The notes: a model not told the origin generated them from the letters alone. Shown: positions 1 to 8,181, numbered from the stretch's first letter. The stretch is DNA of 64,000 bases from Bacillus sp. HSf4 (GCF_029537375.1 NZ_CP120679.1:1600001-1664000); one strand, 5' to 3'. Program-made: numbers and translations.

Positions 1-22
1 GCACAGATGTCGAAATGTGCGG

Positions 23-51
23 TTGACGATTAAATTTTTATTTCATATTCT
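23..51 (+). promoter_or_regulatory. candidate sigma-A promoter for the small ORF at 122
   Basis: TTGACG (23-28), 17-nt spacer, TATTCT (46-51). The -35 matches 5/6 and the -10 4/6 of consensus. It lies about 70 nt upstream of the ORF. Inference from spacing and consensus only. Confidence 0.4.
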
Positions 52-121
52 AGCCCTATAGAAACTAGAGAGAAGATATAGCTTCTGACTCTAGCTAAAT
101 CAATTAGGGGGCTGGTTAAGA

Positions 122-301
122 ATGGAACGCTTTTCAGAAGAAGAGAGAAAACTGTTGCTGAACGTACTGTTGAACCATGAATACGCCGTAGAGCTGTTAA
201 GCAGTGAGATCAATGATATAGAGACGGGTACAAAAAACGTGGATAGCCACACATATAAACAGCTGGTAACCTTATATGACCGTGTCCGGTCTGACAATTA
301 G
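122..301 (+). CDS. small hypothetical protein (59 aa), YkzF position
   Basis: The 59-residue product begins MERFSEEERKLLLNVLLNHE. It is charged, probably helical, and has no signal peptide or membrane segment. The ATG at 122 follows an AGGGGG ribosome site at 106-111. A candidate promoter lies upstream and a strong terminator follows, so it can stand as a short transcription unit. It sits directly before ykuL, where B. subtilis carries the small gene ykzF; identity with YkzF is inferred from position only. Function is unknown and I recognise no domain. Confidence 0.6.
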   Translation: MERFSEEERKLLLNVLLNHEYAVELLSSEINDIETGTKNVDSHTYKQLVTLYDRVRSDN

Positions 302-318
302 GCCAAATTATATCAATT

Positions 319-342
319 GATACTCATCTGAGTATCTTTTTT
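319..342 (+). terminator. intrinsic terminator after the 59-aa ORF
   Basis: Seven-bp stem GATACTC/GAGTATC with loop ATCT, followed by six T (337-342). Confidence 0.8.
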
Positions 343-395
343 GTTTCATAGCGCGTTTTTAAGTGGGAAACTGATCTTTGAAAAAAGGAAAGTTT

Positions 396-424
396 TCGAC
401 AAAAACTGATAATGTTTATATTAT
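396..424 (+). promoter_or_regulatory. sigma-A promoter of cbpB
   Basis: TCGACA (396-401), 17-nt spacer, TATTAT (419-424). Both hexamers match consensus at 5/6 positions. About 58 nt upstream of the cbpB start codon. Confidence 0.6.
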
Positions 425-481
425 AGTAGTATAGGGAAAACATGCGTTGATGGATTACAGTTGAAAGGGAGTCGAAAAATC

Positions 482-925
482 ATGATTAGTTTGCAATCAG
501 ATGAGCTTCTTGAAGCGACAGTGGGTCAATATATGATTGATGCTGATAAAGTAGCCCATGTTCAAGTCGGAAACAACCTGGAACACGCCCTCCTCGTTCT
601 GACGAAAACCGGTTATACAGCCATCCCTGTACTTGATGCGTCTTTCCGTCTCCATGGATTAATCGGGACCAACATGATCATGGATAAAATTTTTGGACTC
701 GAAAGAATCGAATTTGAAAAGCTTGATCAAATGCATGTCGAAGATGTGATGCTGACAGACATTCCCCGCCTGAAGACAGATGATCCGATCTTAAAAGGGT
801 TCGGATTGGTGATCAACCATGCGTTTGTTTGTGTTGAAAATGAGGATCAGGTTTTTGAAGGCATATTTACGCGGCGGGTCGTTTTAAAACAGTTGAACAA
901 ACACCTTCGGACATTTAATAAATAG
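482..925 (+). CDS. cbpB: CBS-domain c-di-AMP sensor DarB/CbpB (YkuL)
   Basis: A 147-aa cytosolic protein made of two CBS domains (about residues 22-72 and 86-140). Its B. subtilis orthologue, also 147 aa, binds cyclic di-AMP; in the free form it contacts the (p)ppGpp synthetase Rel and pyruvate carboxylase, linking potassium/c-di-AMP status to the stringent response and anaplerosis (family knowledge). I chose the ATG at 482 because GAAAGGGAG sits about 10 nt upstream; an in-frame TTG at 461 overlaps that ribosome site and is unlikely. It is monocistronic, with its own promoter and terminator. Confidence 0.92.
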   Translation: MISLQSDELLEATVGQYMIDADKVAHVQVGNNLEHALLVLTKTGYTAIPVLDASFRLHGLIGTNMIMDKIFGLERIEFEKLDQMHVEDVMLTDIPRLKTDDPILKGFGLVINHAFVCVENEDQVFEGIFTRRVVLKQLNKHLRTFNK

Positions 926-947
926 GCGCGAAAAGCAGCCTATTTTT
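920..947 (+). terminator. intrinsic terminator of cbpB
   Basis: Stem AAATAGGC/GCCTATTT enclosing 10 nt, with a T-rich tail. It starts inside the cbpB stop codon. Confidence 0.75.
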
Positions 948-1081
948 CATTTGCAAGGTTTTTTTCACTCCCCACCATTTCCCCCGCAAATATTTCCAAA
1001 GTGTTTTTTCCTGCTTGATGAAGAAACAGCCATTTGCGTAAAATGAATGATAAGAAAAACTTATTGAAAAGAGGAGTGTCA

Positions 1082-1957
1082 ATGCAGCTTCAGGAACTTT
1101 ATATGCTTGTCGTACTGGCGGAGGAATTAAACATGAGAAAGGCGGCTGAACGTTTGTTTGTTTCCCAGCCTGCTCTCTCACAGCGGCTGCAGACGATCGA
1201 GAAGTCATGGGGGACGAAAATCTTTTTAAGATCGCAAAAAGGCCTCACCGTCACAAGCGCAGGAGAAAAAATCATCCAGTTTGCCAGAGACGTGACACTG
1301 GAACAGGAAAAGGTCAAGGAAAATATTGATGAGCTGGAAGGGGAAATTCATGGCACACTGAAGCTGGCAGCCGCTTCTATTATCGGCCAGCACTGGCTTC
1401 CCAAAGTCTTAAAAACGTATGTCAAACAATATCCGAACGTTAAAATTTCGCTTATCACAGGCTGGAGCAGCGAAATGCTGAAAAGCCTTTATGAAGACCA
1501 CGTTCACATCGGGATTATCAGAGGGAATCCCGAGTGGAAAGGACCGAAGCATTATGTGATGAGAGACGAATTGTACCTCGTTGACACGGAAATCCAAAAC
1601 ATTGAGGATATCGCCAAAACCGAGCGGCCCTTTATTCAGTTTAAAAGCGACAGCACCTACTACCAGGAAATTCAGCATTGGTGGCATCAAAAATTTAAAA
1701 CATCACCGAAGCAGACGATCATTGTCGATCAAATTGAAACCTGTAAACAAATGGCTTTTCACGGAATCGGCTATGCGATCCTTCCTTCCGTAACACTTGT
1801 TGGCAGCGGAAGCCATGTTCATAAAATGCCATTGCTTGACTCGAAGGGACAGGCTATCGGAAGGGATACGTGGCTGTTGGGATATGAACCGGCATTTCAG
1901 CTTAAACAAGTTCAGGCGTTTTTAGAGGTTGTCAAAGCTTGTTCATCAATGGAATAA
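1082..1957 (+). CDS. ccpC: LysR-family repressor CcpC of citrate-cycle genes
   Basis: A 291-aa LysR-type regulator: N-terminal winged helix with the recognition region about residues 18-37 (MRKAAERLFVSQPALSQRL), then a periplasmic-binding-type effector domain. In B. subtilis CcpC represses citZ (citrate synthase) and citB (aconitase), responds to citrate, and represses itself. The ATG at 1082 follows AGAGGAG; the longer in-frame ORF from 1034 lacks a ribosome site. Length agrees with the roughly 293 aa of the orthologue, and the position after cbpB matches B. subtilis. Confidence 0.93.
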   Translation: MQLQELYMLVVLAEELNMRKAAERLFVSQPALSQRLQTIEKSWGTKIFLRSQKGLTVTSAGEKIIQFARDVTLEQEKVKENIDELEGEIHGTLKLAAASIIGQHWLPKVLKTYVKQYPNVKISLITGWSSEMLKSLYEDHVHIGIIRGNPEWKGPKHYVMRDELYLVDTEIQNIEDIAKTERPFIQFKSDSTYYQEIQHWWHQKFKTSPKQTIIVDQIETCKQMAFHGIGYAILPSVTLVGSGSHVHKMPLLDSKGQAIGRDTWLLGYEPAFQLKQVQAFLEVVKACSSME

Positions 1958-1963
1958 ACCATC

Positions 1964-2000
1964 AAAAAGGCAGTGCTTCCTTAAGGAAGGCTGCCTTTTT
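1964..2000 (+). terminator. intrinsic terminator of ccpC
   Basis: Ten-bp stem AAAAAGGCAG/CTGCCTTTTT enclosing a second short inverted repeat; it ends in five T. Confidence 0.85.
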
Positions 2001-2011
2001 GATATCTTTTG

Positions 2012-2071
2012 TTGACATTGATAATCATTATCATTTAAAGTGTATCTATATAATAATGAAAATCATTATCA
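2012..2071 (+). promoter_or_regulatory. Fur-controlled promoter region of ykuNOP (two Fur boxes)
   Basis: TGATAATCATTATCA (2019-2033) is a perfect 7-1-7 Fur box; TGAAAATCATTATCA (2057-2071) matches at 14 of 15 positions. They flank TTGACA (2012-2017) and TATAAT (2049-2054), the latter between the boxes. Strong iron repression of the downstream flavodoxin operon is expected, as in B. subtilis. Which -35 is paired with TATAAT is unclear, because 17 nt upstream lies only a weak hexamer inside the first box. Confidence 0.88.
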
Positions 2072-2091
2072 ATTACTCTGAGGTGGTTCAG

Positions 2092-2571
2092 TTGTCTAAA
2101 GCATTGATTGCATTCGCCAGTATGTCTGGCAATACAGAAGATATCGCGATGATCATCCGGGATGTGTTCACAGAGCATTCCCTTGACGTCTCCTGTCAGG
2201 AGATGGATGATGTCGACATCGATTCACTGCCTGAATTTGATTACATTTTAATCGGCTCATACACATGGGGGGACGGTGATCTTCCTTATGAGGCCGAAGC
2301 GTTTTATGAAGAGGTCTCAGCCATGGACTTAAAAGGGAAAAAAGCGGCCTGCTTTGGTTCAGGGGACTATGCATATCCGCAGTTCTGCGAGGCGGTAAAC
2401 ACATTTTACAGCATGCTTGAACAGACGGGAGCCGACCTTTTTGCCGAAACCTTAAAATGTGAGCTGGCCCCTGAAACAGCTGAAGACAAAGAGTGCTGCA
2501 GAGAATTTGCAGCAGGCTTTATCAGATGGGCGGAACATCAAAAGCGGCAGGCTGAGCCACATGTTTCATAA
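2092..2571 (+). CDS. ykuN: flavodoxin YkuN
   Basis: A 159-aa short-chain flavodoxin that carries one electron on FMN and replaces ferredoxin under iron limitation; in B. subtilis YkuN donates electrons to P450 BioI and desaturase. The phosphate loop ASMSGNTED lies near residues 9-17, and the flavin-stacking loops are YTWGDGDLPYEAE (about 57-69) and GSGDYAYPQFCE (about 89-100). The start is TTG at 2092, preceded by GAGGTGG and giving MSKALIAF as in the orthologue; the open frame further upstream runs through the Fur boxes and is not coding. First gene of the Fur-regulated operon. Confidence 0.92.
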   Translation: MSKALIAFASMSGNTEDIAMIIRDVFTEHSLDVSCQEMDDVDIDSLPEFDYILIGSYTWGDGDLPYEAEAFYEEVSAMDLKGKKAACFGSGDYAYPQFCEAVNTFYSMLEQTGADLFAETLKCELAPETAEDKECCREFAAGFIRWAEHQKRQAEPHVS

Positions 2572-3454
2572 AGGGGCTACAGCCGTCGCATCCGCAAAAC
2601 ATTCGGGCTATTTTGTCGCCATTAAACGGGAAGGGATTTTTCATTATTCTTTTGAACACGGCTGGAAAAAGCTTTTTCCTTTGAAACGCAAAATCTGTTC
2701 GATCACCTATATCGGCGATTATTTGTTTGGTGTTGGGGAATCCGGCACTATTATCAGATCGTCTGACCAGGGGCTGACATGGTCTTTGTCGAGTTTTCCG
2801 ACAAACGCAACGATATGGTCCATTACAGGGCGGAATGACGGATTTGTGTGTGCTCACGGCAAACATTGCATCTACATATCCGATGATTTCGGAGTGTCCT
2901 GGAAGATCGTCAAGCCGTTTTCAGAATTGTATAATCCGCCGGTGATCCGTTCGCTTTGTCTCCATGAAAACCGTCTGTTCATCGGCACGAGAATCCATGA
3001 GCTTCACGGCGGTGTATGGGCCTATGATTTCAATCAAGACACCGCTTTTCTAGTGAAAAAGGAAGCGGAGCGGATGACTGCATCCATGATCGCCATCGGC
3101 GGAAAATGGCTGGTTTGTGCGATGGGATCAAAAAAAGGAAAGCATGGAGCTGTCGACATGCTCAATATCCACACACATGAGGAGATACGCATCAGACCGG
3201 ACATCGATGATAAAGAAGAAACCTTTCTTGATGTATCGGAGGACAACGGGATCATTTATGTCACATCAGCCCAGGATCGGGACGGATTCTCAAGAATCTA
3301 TCAGCTTGACTTTTTTGAAAAAGAGCTGAAATGGTTTGACACCATTAAAGGGCACGGCTTCAGAGTGGCCAATCAGAAGGAAAATTTCTTTTGCGCGGGA
3401 CTCTATGAATGCAAATTTGTCAGACCGTATGAGGAGCCTCAAGCAGCTCACTGA
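2561..3454 (+). CDS. ykuO: YkuO, BNR/Asp-box repeat protein of unknown function
   Basis: A 297-aa protein with no signal peptide. It contains two clear Asp-box motifs, SSDQGLTW (about residues 67-74) and SDDFGVSW (107-114), the signature turns of sialidase-like beta-propellers, so a beta-propeller fold is likely. No catalytic residues can be assigned. The ATG at 2561 overlaps the 3' end of ykuN by 11 bp with no strong ribosome site, suggesting translational coupling. Its place between two flavodoxin genes in a Fur operon suggests a role in iron limitation, but the biochemical function is unknown. Confidence 0.85.
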   Translation: MFHKGATAVASAKHSGYFVAIKREGIFHYSFEHGWKKLFPLKRKICSITYIGDYLFGVGESGTIIRSSDQGLTWSLSSFPTNATIWSITGRNDGFVCAHGKHCIYISDDFGVSWKIVKPFSELYNPPVIRSLCLHENRLFIGTRIHELHGGVWAYDFNQDTAFLVKKEAERMTASMIAIGGKWLVCAMGSKKGKHGAVDMLNIHTHEEIRIRPDIDDKEETFLDVSEDNGIIYVTSAQDRDGFSRIYQLDFFEKELKWFDTIKGHGFRVANQKENFFCAGLYECKFVRPYEEPQAAH

Positions 3455-3485
3455 ACTTACATTGTGTTTAGGAGGAATCATCACC

Positions 3486-3938
3486 ATGGGGAAAGTTTTA
3501 CTTGTTTATGCAAGCATGTCCGGAAACACGGAAGCGATGGCGGATTTAATTGAGAAAGGCCTTTTGGAAGGAAAGGCCGATGTTGACCGCCATGAAGCAA
3601 TGGATATTGACGCGGCGCTTTTTAATGACTATGAGCATATGATTTTCGGCGCCTATACTTGGGGGGACGGAGAGCTCCCAGATGAGTTTTTGGATATATA
3701 TGAAGATATGGAAGGCCTGGACTTCAGCGGCAAGACGTTTGCCGTGTTCGGGTCGGGTGATACATCCTACGAACATTTTTGCGGGGCGGTCGACATCCTT
3801 GAAGAAAAAATCAAGGAGCTTGGCGGAGAAATCGTGATTCCGTCTGTCAAAATCGAGATGAACCCGGAGGGCGAAGAAGAAAATCAGCTGCTGGATTTCG
3901 GCAGGGAATTTGCAAAAAAGTGCGAGGTGCCGGCTTGA
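3486..3938 (+). CDS. ykuP: flavodoxin YkuP
   Basis: A 150-aa flavodoxin, paralogous to YkuN (shared ASMSGNTE loop near residues 9-16, YTWGDGELPDEF near 57-68 and GSGDTSYEHFCG near 89-100). It is the third gene of the iron-limitation operon and probably overlaps YkuN in electron transfer, although the two differ in redox properties in B. subtilis. The ATG at 3486 follows AGGAGG at 3470-3475; the longer open frame from 3336 overlaps ykuO and is rejected. Confidence 0.92.
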   Translation: MGKVLLVYASMSGNTEAMADLIEKGLLEGKADVDRHEAMDIDAALFNDYEHMIFGAYTWGDGELPDEFLDIYEDMEGLDFSGKTFAVFGSGDTSYEHFCGAVDILEEKIKELGGEIVIPSVKIEMNPEGEEENQLLDFGREFAKKCEVPA

Positions 3939-3946
3939 TAAGAGGC

Positions 3947-3980
3947 AAAAAGGAAACGGAGCCGCCGGTTCCTTTTTTTC
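3947..3980 (+). terminator. intrinsic terminator of ykuNOP
   Basis: AAAAAGGAA pairs with TTCCTTTTT around a GC-rich core (CGGAGCCGCCGG); run of T at the end. Confidence 0.8.
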
Positions 3981-4041
3981 TTGTTTTTACACCTTTCCTT
4001 TGATACAGTAATGAGAGAAAAAAAGAAGGAGGACTTACATA

Positions 4042-4752
4042 ATGAAAATGATGGATGCAAATGAGATTATCTCATTTATTCAAAATAGTAAGAAATCAAC
4101 ACCTGTCAAAGTGTATGTGAAAGGCGATCTTGAAGGAATCGATTTCGGTGCTTCCGCACAAACTTTTATTACGGGAAACACGGGCGTTGTTTTCGGAGAA
4201 TGGGACGAGATTCAAGCTGCGCTTGAAGCGAACAAAAGCAAAATCGAAGACCATGTCGTCGAAAACGACCGCCGCAATTCAGCGATTCCGATGCTTGATT
4301 TGAAAAACATCAAAGCGCGCATCGAGCCCGGCGCGATCATCCGCGATCAAGTGGAAATCGGCGACAATGCCGTGATCATGATGGGCGCTTCCATCAATAT
4401 CGGATCTGTGATCGGCGAAGGCACGATGATCGATATGAACGTCGTGCTCGGGGGACGAGCCACTGTCGGCAAAAACTGCCACATCGGAGCCGGGGCTGTG
4501 CTTGCCGGTGTAATCGAGCCTCCTTCCGCAAAGCCTGTCGTCATTGAAGATGACGTAGTCATCGGCGCAAACGCGGTTGTCCTTGAAGGTGTGACAGTCG
4601 GAAAAGGCGCGGTGGTCGCTGCCGGCGCGATCGTTGTCGAAGATGTTGCGCCGTACACGGTAGTCGCTGGAACACCTGCGAAAAAAATCAAAGATATCGA
4701 CGAAAAAACAAAAGGCAAAACAGAAATTAAACAGGAATTGCGCCAGCTTTAA
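4042..4752 (+). CDS. dapH: tetrahydrodipicolinate N-acetyltransferase DapH
   Basis: A 236-aa enzyme of the acetylase branch of diaminopimelate/lysine synthesis. It transfers acetyl from acetyl-CoA to tetrahydrodipicolinate, supplying lysine and cell-wall diaminopimelate. The N-terminal third is the DapH-specific domain ([16 protein letters not shown] near residues 72-87). The rest is a left-handed parallel beta-helix with hexapeptide repeats (for example [20 protein letters not shown]). GGAGG lies 8 nt before the ATG at 4042. It forms a two-gene pathway unit with dapL. Confidence 0.95.
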   Translation: MKMMDANEIISFIQNSKKSTPVKVYVKGDLEGIDFGASAQTFITGNTGVVFGEWDEIQAALEANKSKIEDHVVENDRRNSAIPMLDLKNIKARIEPGAIIRDQVEIGDNAVIMMGASINIGSVIGEGTMIDMNVVLGGRATVGKNCHIGAGAVLAGVIEPPSAKPVVIEDDVVIGANAVVLEGVTVGKGAVVAAGAIVVEDVAPYTVVAGTPAKKIKDIDEKTKGKTEIKQELRQL

Positions 4753-4770
4753 TCAGCGGCATCAAAAAGT

Positions 4771-4796
4771 GCGTGGATTGAAAATCCACGCCTTTT
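4771..4796 (+). terminator. intercistronic hairpin between dapH and dapL
   Basis: Perfect 9-bp stem GCGTGGATT/AATCCACGC with a 3-nt loop, followed by CTTTT. It looks like a leaky terminator or attenuator that lowers dapL relative to dapH; the short T tract argues against full termination. Confidence 0.6.
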
Positions 4797-4819
4797 CGTA
4801 TAGGCGGGAGGTTAAGAAA

Positions 4820-5944
4820 ATGAAATTGGAGCAGCTATCAGCCATTCGCAGAGATTTGCATCAAATTCCGGAACTCGGATTTCAGGAATATAAAACACAG
4901 GCCTACCTTCTGAACCTTTTGCAAAAGTATCCCGAGAACAGGCTTGAGATTGAAAAGTGGAAGACCGGCTTGTTTGTGAAGATTAAAGGAACCGCGCCTG
5001 ACAAGATTTTAGCGTACAGAGCGGATATGGACGGGCTTTCTATCGAAGAAGACACGGGATATTCCTTCGCTTCCGTTCATCCGCAAAACATGCATGCGTG
5101 CGGACATGATTTCCATATGACGATAGCGCTTGGCATCATCGATCACTTCGTCCATCATCCGGTCAAACAGGATCTTCTGTTTTTGTTTCAGCCGGCCGAG
5201 GAAGGTCCCGGGGGAGCGGAGCCGATGCTTGAAAGCGATCCGTTTAAAAAGTGGGCGCCGAGCATGATAACGGCGCTGCATATCGCACCTGAGCTTCCTG
5301 TCGGAACGATCGGGACAAAAAGCGGGCTTCTGTTTGCCAATACGTCAGAGCTTGTCATCGAGCTTGAAGGAAAGGGCGGGCATGCGGCATATCCGCATCT
5401 TGCCGAGGATATGGTGGTGGCCGCCAGTTCGCTTGTCACGCAAATGCAGTCGATCGTCGCCAGAAACGTGGACCCGCTGGACAGTGCGGTGATCACCATC
5501 GGGACGATCACGGGAGGATCTGCGCAAAACATCATCGCCCAAAAAGCAAAGCTTGAAGGTACGATCCGGACGCTTTCACCCGCATCAATGGATGAGGTGA
5601 AAAGAAGGATCGAAGCGATGGTAAAAGGTCTGGAGACTGCCTACCATTGCAAAGGAAAAGTCAGCTATCCCGCGGCATATCATCAGGTTTATAATTCAAG
5701 CGAACTGGTCGAAGACTTCATGCAGTTTGTTTCAGAAAACGGACTGGCTGAAGTGATCCGTTCCAAAGAAGCGATGACGGGCGAAGATTTTGGCTATATG
5801 CTGAAAAAATATCCGGGCTTTATGTTTTGGCTCGGTGTCGATTCTCCGTACGGGCTTCATCATGCCAAACTCCAACCGAAAGAAGAAGCCCTTGAGACAG
5901 CCGTCCGCGTGATGACCGCTTATTTCTCAGCCCGCGCCAATTAG
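4820..5944 (+). CDS. dapL: N-acetyldiaminopimelate deacetylase DapL (YkuR)
   Basis: A 374-aa M20-family amidohydrolase that removes acetate from N-acetyl-LL-diaminopimelate, the step after transamination in the acetylase lysine pathway. Metal-site motifs are visible: [20 protein letters not shown] (near residues 93-101), [11 protein letters not shown] and GEDFGYM. The ATG at 4820 follows GCGGGAGG; residue count equals the B. subtilis protein. It lies about 68 nt after dapH, with a hairpin between. Confidence 0.94.
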   Translation: MKLEQLSAIRRDLHQIPELGFQEYKTQAYLLNLLQKYPENRLEIEKWKTGLFVKIKGTAPDKILAYRADMDGLSIEEDTGYSFASVHPQNMHACGHDFHMTIALGIIDHFVHHPVKQDLLFLFQPAEEGPGGAEPMLESDPFKKWAPSMITALHIAPELPVGTIGTKSGLLFANTSELVIELEGKGGHAAYPHLAEDMVVAASSLVTQMQSIVARNVDPLDSAVITIGTITGGSAQNIIAQKAKLEGTIRTLSPASMDEVKRRIEAMVKGLETAYHCKGKVSYPAAYHQVYNSSELVEDFMQFVSENGLAEVIRSKEAMTGEDFGYMLKKYPGFMFWLGVDSPYGLHHAKLQPKEEALETAVRVMTAYFSARAN

Positions 5945-6006
5945 ATGCACAAACTGGTATAAAATCCAGGCAAATGTGGCATCTTAAATGATGGAGGTGT
6001 TTCTTC

Positions 6007-6252
6007 ATGTCGAAAAAAATCGGAATCGAACAATCTCTTTCAGATGTTGAGGCTGCATTAAAGGAAAAAGGGTATGAGGTTGTCTTGATGAAAACCGAAG
6101 ATGATGCTAAAGGCTGCGACTGCTGTGTTGTCACAGGCCTTGATCACGACATGCTCGGGATCTCGGATACGATGACCGGGGCATCTGTCATTCAGGCCAC
6201 CGGTTTGACAGCCGATGAAATTTGTCAGCAGGTTGAGCAAAAACTACATTAA
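6007..6252 (+). CDS. ykuS: UPF0180 protein YkuS
   Basis: An 81-aa UPF0180-family protein of unknown function, the same length as B. subtilis YkuS. A central [16 protein letters not shown] segment has three close cysteines. No signal peptide or membrane segment. The ATG at 6007 follows ATGGAGGTG. It is probably cotranscribed with dapL (about 60 nt gap) and ends in a strong terminator. B. subtilis has ykuT, a mechanosensitive-channel gene, next; it is absent here. Confidence 0.88.
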   Translation: MSKKIGIEQSLSDVEAALKEKGYEVVLMKTEDDAKGCDCCVVTGLDHDMLGISDTMTGASVIQATGLTADEICQQVEQKLH

Positions 6253-6260
6253 TCAGGGAT

Positions 6261-6287
6261 AAAACCGAAGTTCAAGCTTCGGTTTTT
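6261..6287 (+). terminator. intrinsic terminator of dapH-dapL-ykuS
   Basis: Ten-bp stem AAAACCGAAG/CTTCGGTTTT with a 6-nt loop and a T tract. Confidence 0.9.
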
Positions 6288-6414
6288 ACTTGTTCACGTG
6301 CAGAAGCTAATGATTTGTTTCCTTTCCTGAGGCGTGGTACACTCTTTTTAGAAAATGAAATGTCAAGATCTAGCAAAAAAGATGCCACTAATTTAAATTC
6401 ATTATCAATTAATA

Positions 6415-6443
6415 TTGACTAAAAAAACGACAACCATTATAAT
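6415..6443 (+). promoter_or_regulatory. sigma-A promoter of ykuUV
   Basis: TTGACT (6415-6420), exact 17-nt spacer, perfect TATAAT (6438-6443). About 100 nt upstream of the start codon, so the mRNA has a leader of roughly 95 nt carrying an inverted repeat, TGAGAAT (6469-6475) and ATTCTCA (6487-6493). Confidence 0.85.
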
Positions 6444-6543
6444 TAAATATGTGATGTTATTAACTAAGTGAGAATTTTTAATTTGGATTCTCATTTTGAT
6501 ATGGGTAGCAGAACCCAAAAATATTATTGGAGGGATACATAAA

Positions 6544-7086
6544 ATGGCAGAACGCATGGTAGGAAAACAAGCGCCTCGTTTTGAAATGGAAGCTGTGCTT
6601 CCAAACAAAGAATTCGGTAAAGTTAGCTTGGAAGAAAACATGAAAAATGACAAATGGACTGTGCTTTTCTTCTATCCGATGGACTTTACTTTCGTGTGTC
6701 CGACAGAAATCACAGCGATGAGCGACCGCTATGACGAGTTTGAAGACCTTGATGCGGAAGTGATCGGCGTATCAACCGACACAATCCACACTCACCTTGC
6801 CTGGATCAACACAGACCGCAAAGAAAACGGTCTTGGCCAGCTGAAATATCCGCTTGCAGCCGACACAAACCATGAAGTTTCCCGTGAATACGGTGTGCTG
6901 ATCGAGGAAGAAGGCGTCGCTCTCCGCGGATTGTTCATCATTAACCCGGAAGGCGAAATGCAATATCAAACTGTTTTCCATAACAACATTGGCCGCGATG
7001 TTGATGAAACATTGCGCGTTCTGCAGGCGCTGCAAACAGGCGGACTTTGCCCTGCAAACTGGAAACCTGGTCAAGCAACGCTTTAA
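6544..7086 (+). CDS. ykuU: 2-Cys peroxiredoxin YkuU
   Basis: A 180-aa AhpC/TSA-family peroxiredoxin reducing hydroperoxides. The peroxidatic cysteine is C52 in DFTFVCPTEI and the resolving cysteine is C169 in GGLCPANW, so it is a typical 2-Cys enzyme. The ATG at 6544 follows TTGGAGG; upstream in-frame codons lie within the leader. It is followed by ykuV, a CxxC redox protein that may act as electron donor (inference). Strong single promoter upstream. Confidence 0.94.
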   Translation: MAERMVGKQAPRFEMEAVLPNKEFGKVSLEENMKNDKWTVLFFYPMDFTFVCPTEITAMSDRYDEFEDLDAEVIGVSTDTIHTHLAWINTDRKENGLGQLKYPLAADTNHEVSREYGVLIEEEGVALRGLFIINPEGEMQYQTVFHNNIGRDVDETLRVLQALQTGGLCPANWKPGQATL

Positions 7087-7119
7087 TTTCGTCTCTTATA
7101 GATGAAACGAGATTGGAAA

Positions 7120-7144
7120 GGTCTAACATTTGTTAGGCCTTTTT
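7120..7144 (+). terminator. hairpin terminator/attenuator between ykuU and ykuV
   Basis: Stem GGTCTAAC/GTTAGGCC with one G-T pair, 4-nt loop and five T. Probably partial termination, since ykuV starts 31 nt later with no obvious promoter. Confidence 0.7.
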
Positions 7145-7175
7145 CATCGACTACAATCACAATGGAGGAAAAAAC

Positions 7176-7634
7176 ATGAAACTACGTCAGCCTATGCCAG
7201 AGCTCACTGGCGCAAAGGAATGGTTAAACGGAGAAGTGACAAAGGAACAGCTGATCGGCGAAAAGCCGACATTGATCCATTTTTGGTCAATCAGCTGCCA
7301 CCTGTGCAAAGAGGCGATGCCGCAAGTCAACGAATTCCGCGACAGATATAGTGATAAACTGAACGTTGTCGCCGTTCATATGCCGCGTTCAGAAGATGAC
7401 CTGGACATCAACAAAATTAAAGAGGTAGCGGCTGAGCACGATATTACACAGCCGATTTTTGTTGACAGCGAACATAAATTAACGGATGCTTTTGAAAATG
7501 AATATGTCCCTGCTTATTATGTATTTGACAAGACCGGCCAGCTTCGCCATTTTCAAGCCGGAGGCAGCGGAATGAAAATGCTCGAAAAACGCGTCAACCG
7601 CGTTCTTTCTGAAACAGAACAATCTGCCGAATGA
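7176..7634 (+). CDS. ykuV: thiol-disulfide oxidoreductase YkuV
   Basis: A 152-aa cytosolic thioredoxin-fold protein with the redox motif C41-HL-C44 in WSISCHLCKEAMP. The orthologue reduces disulfides. No signal peptide, unlike the ResA/StoA group. ATG at 7176 with GGAGG 8 nt upstream. It pairs with the peroxiredoxin ykuU just upstream, a plausible substrate. Confidence 0.93.
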   Translation: MKLRQPMPELTGAKEWLNGEVTKEQLIGEKPTLIHFWSISCHLCKEAMPQVNEFRDRYSDKLNVVAVHMPRSEDDLDINKIKEVAAEHDITQPIFVDSEHKLTDAFENEYVPAYYVFDKTGQLRHFQAGGSGMKMLEKRVNRVLSETEQSAE

Positions 7635-7638
7635 GATC

Positions 7639-7666
7639 AAAAGCCCCTTTGCCGGGGGTTTTTTAT
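7639..7666 (+). terminator. intrinsic terminator of ykuUV
   Basis: Stem AAAAGCCCC / GGGGGTTTT with a 5-6 nt loop and six T. Confidence 0.85.
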
Positions 7667-8181
7667 TTAGCAGGGCGGCCCTTTCAAAAAAAAAATCAAA
7701 AAAATTTCCGCTTTCCGCCCCTCTCTATAAATAGACCATAAGACACTGTTTCTTTCTTAGGATAAGCCTAACGTCCCACTTTTCACTAAAAAGAATTCCG
7801 GCGCGCTTTCCCGCATAAATATACCCTGTTTCGACAGAGGAAATCTGCCAATTTTGAATATTCTGGATTTATAAGCCGGAATGATCAGCGATTTCTCACA
7901 CTTTCCATTAATGTTGGGCAAAACCTTCAACCTTTAAATTATGTTCTTGTAAAAAGTATTTTTCTAGGTTTCTTCATTATTTACCATAATTCGACACAAG
8001 GTGTAGAGTAGGTCAAAATGCTTCAAAAACTCCCGCGGCTCTAACTTTTGTGGAAATTTAGTTCTATTTTCTTAACGGGAAATAGCAGTAGAAAAACGAA
8101 AAAATAATTGATAAAATTAGTTTGGTAATCTAATATTTTTATTAGAAGGTTTATTTATTCTGATAGGAGGGTATAAACGGT
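7667..8181 (+). promoter_or_regulatory. long non-coding region upstream of rok, with candidate promoter
   Basis: About 515 nt with no plausible gene on either strand, AT-rich. A sigma-A type promoter, TTGATA (8108-8113), 17-nt spacer, TAATAT (8131-8136), lies 45 nt before rok. GTTCT-type words (ATGTTCTTGT near 7940 and TAGTTCTATT near 8059) resemble SinR half-sites; rok is known to be repressed by SinR and AbrB in B. subtilis, but binding here is inference. Confidence 0.5.

Noticed and set aside
1..33. Open frame 1 from the window edge (AQMSKCAVDD then stop), possible 3' end of the gene upstream (ykuK position).
   Set aside because: Ten codons are too few to judge, and the tail does not match what I remember of the YkuK C-terminus; it also overlaps a candidate promoter.
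1939..2091. N-terminal extension of the ykuN frame through the Fur boxes.
   Set aside because: It covers operator and promoter DNA, lacks homology to flavodoxins, and TTG at 2092 has the ribosome site.
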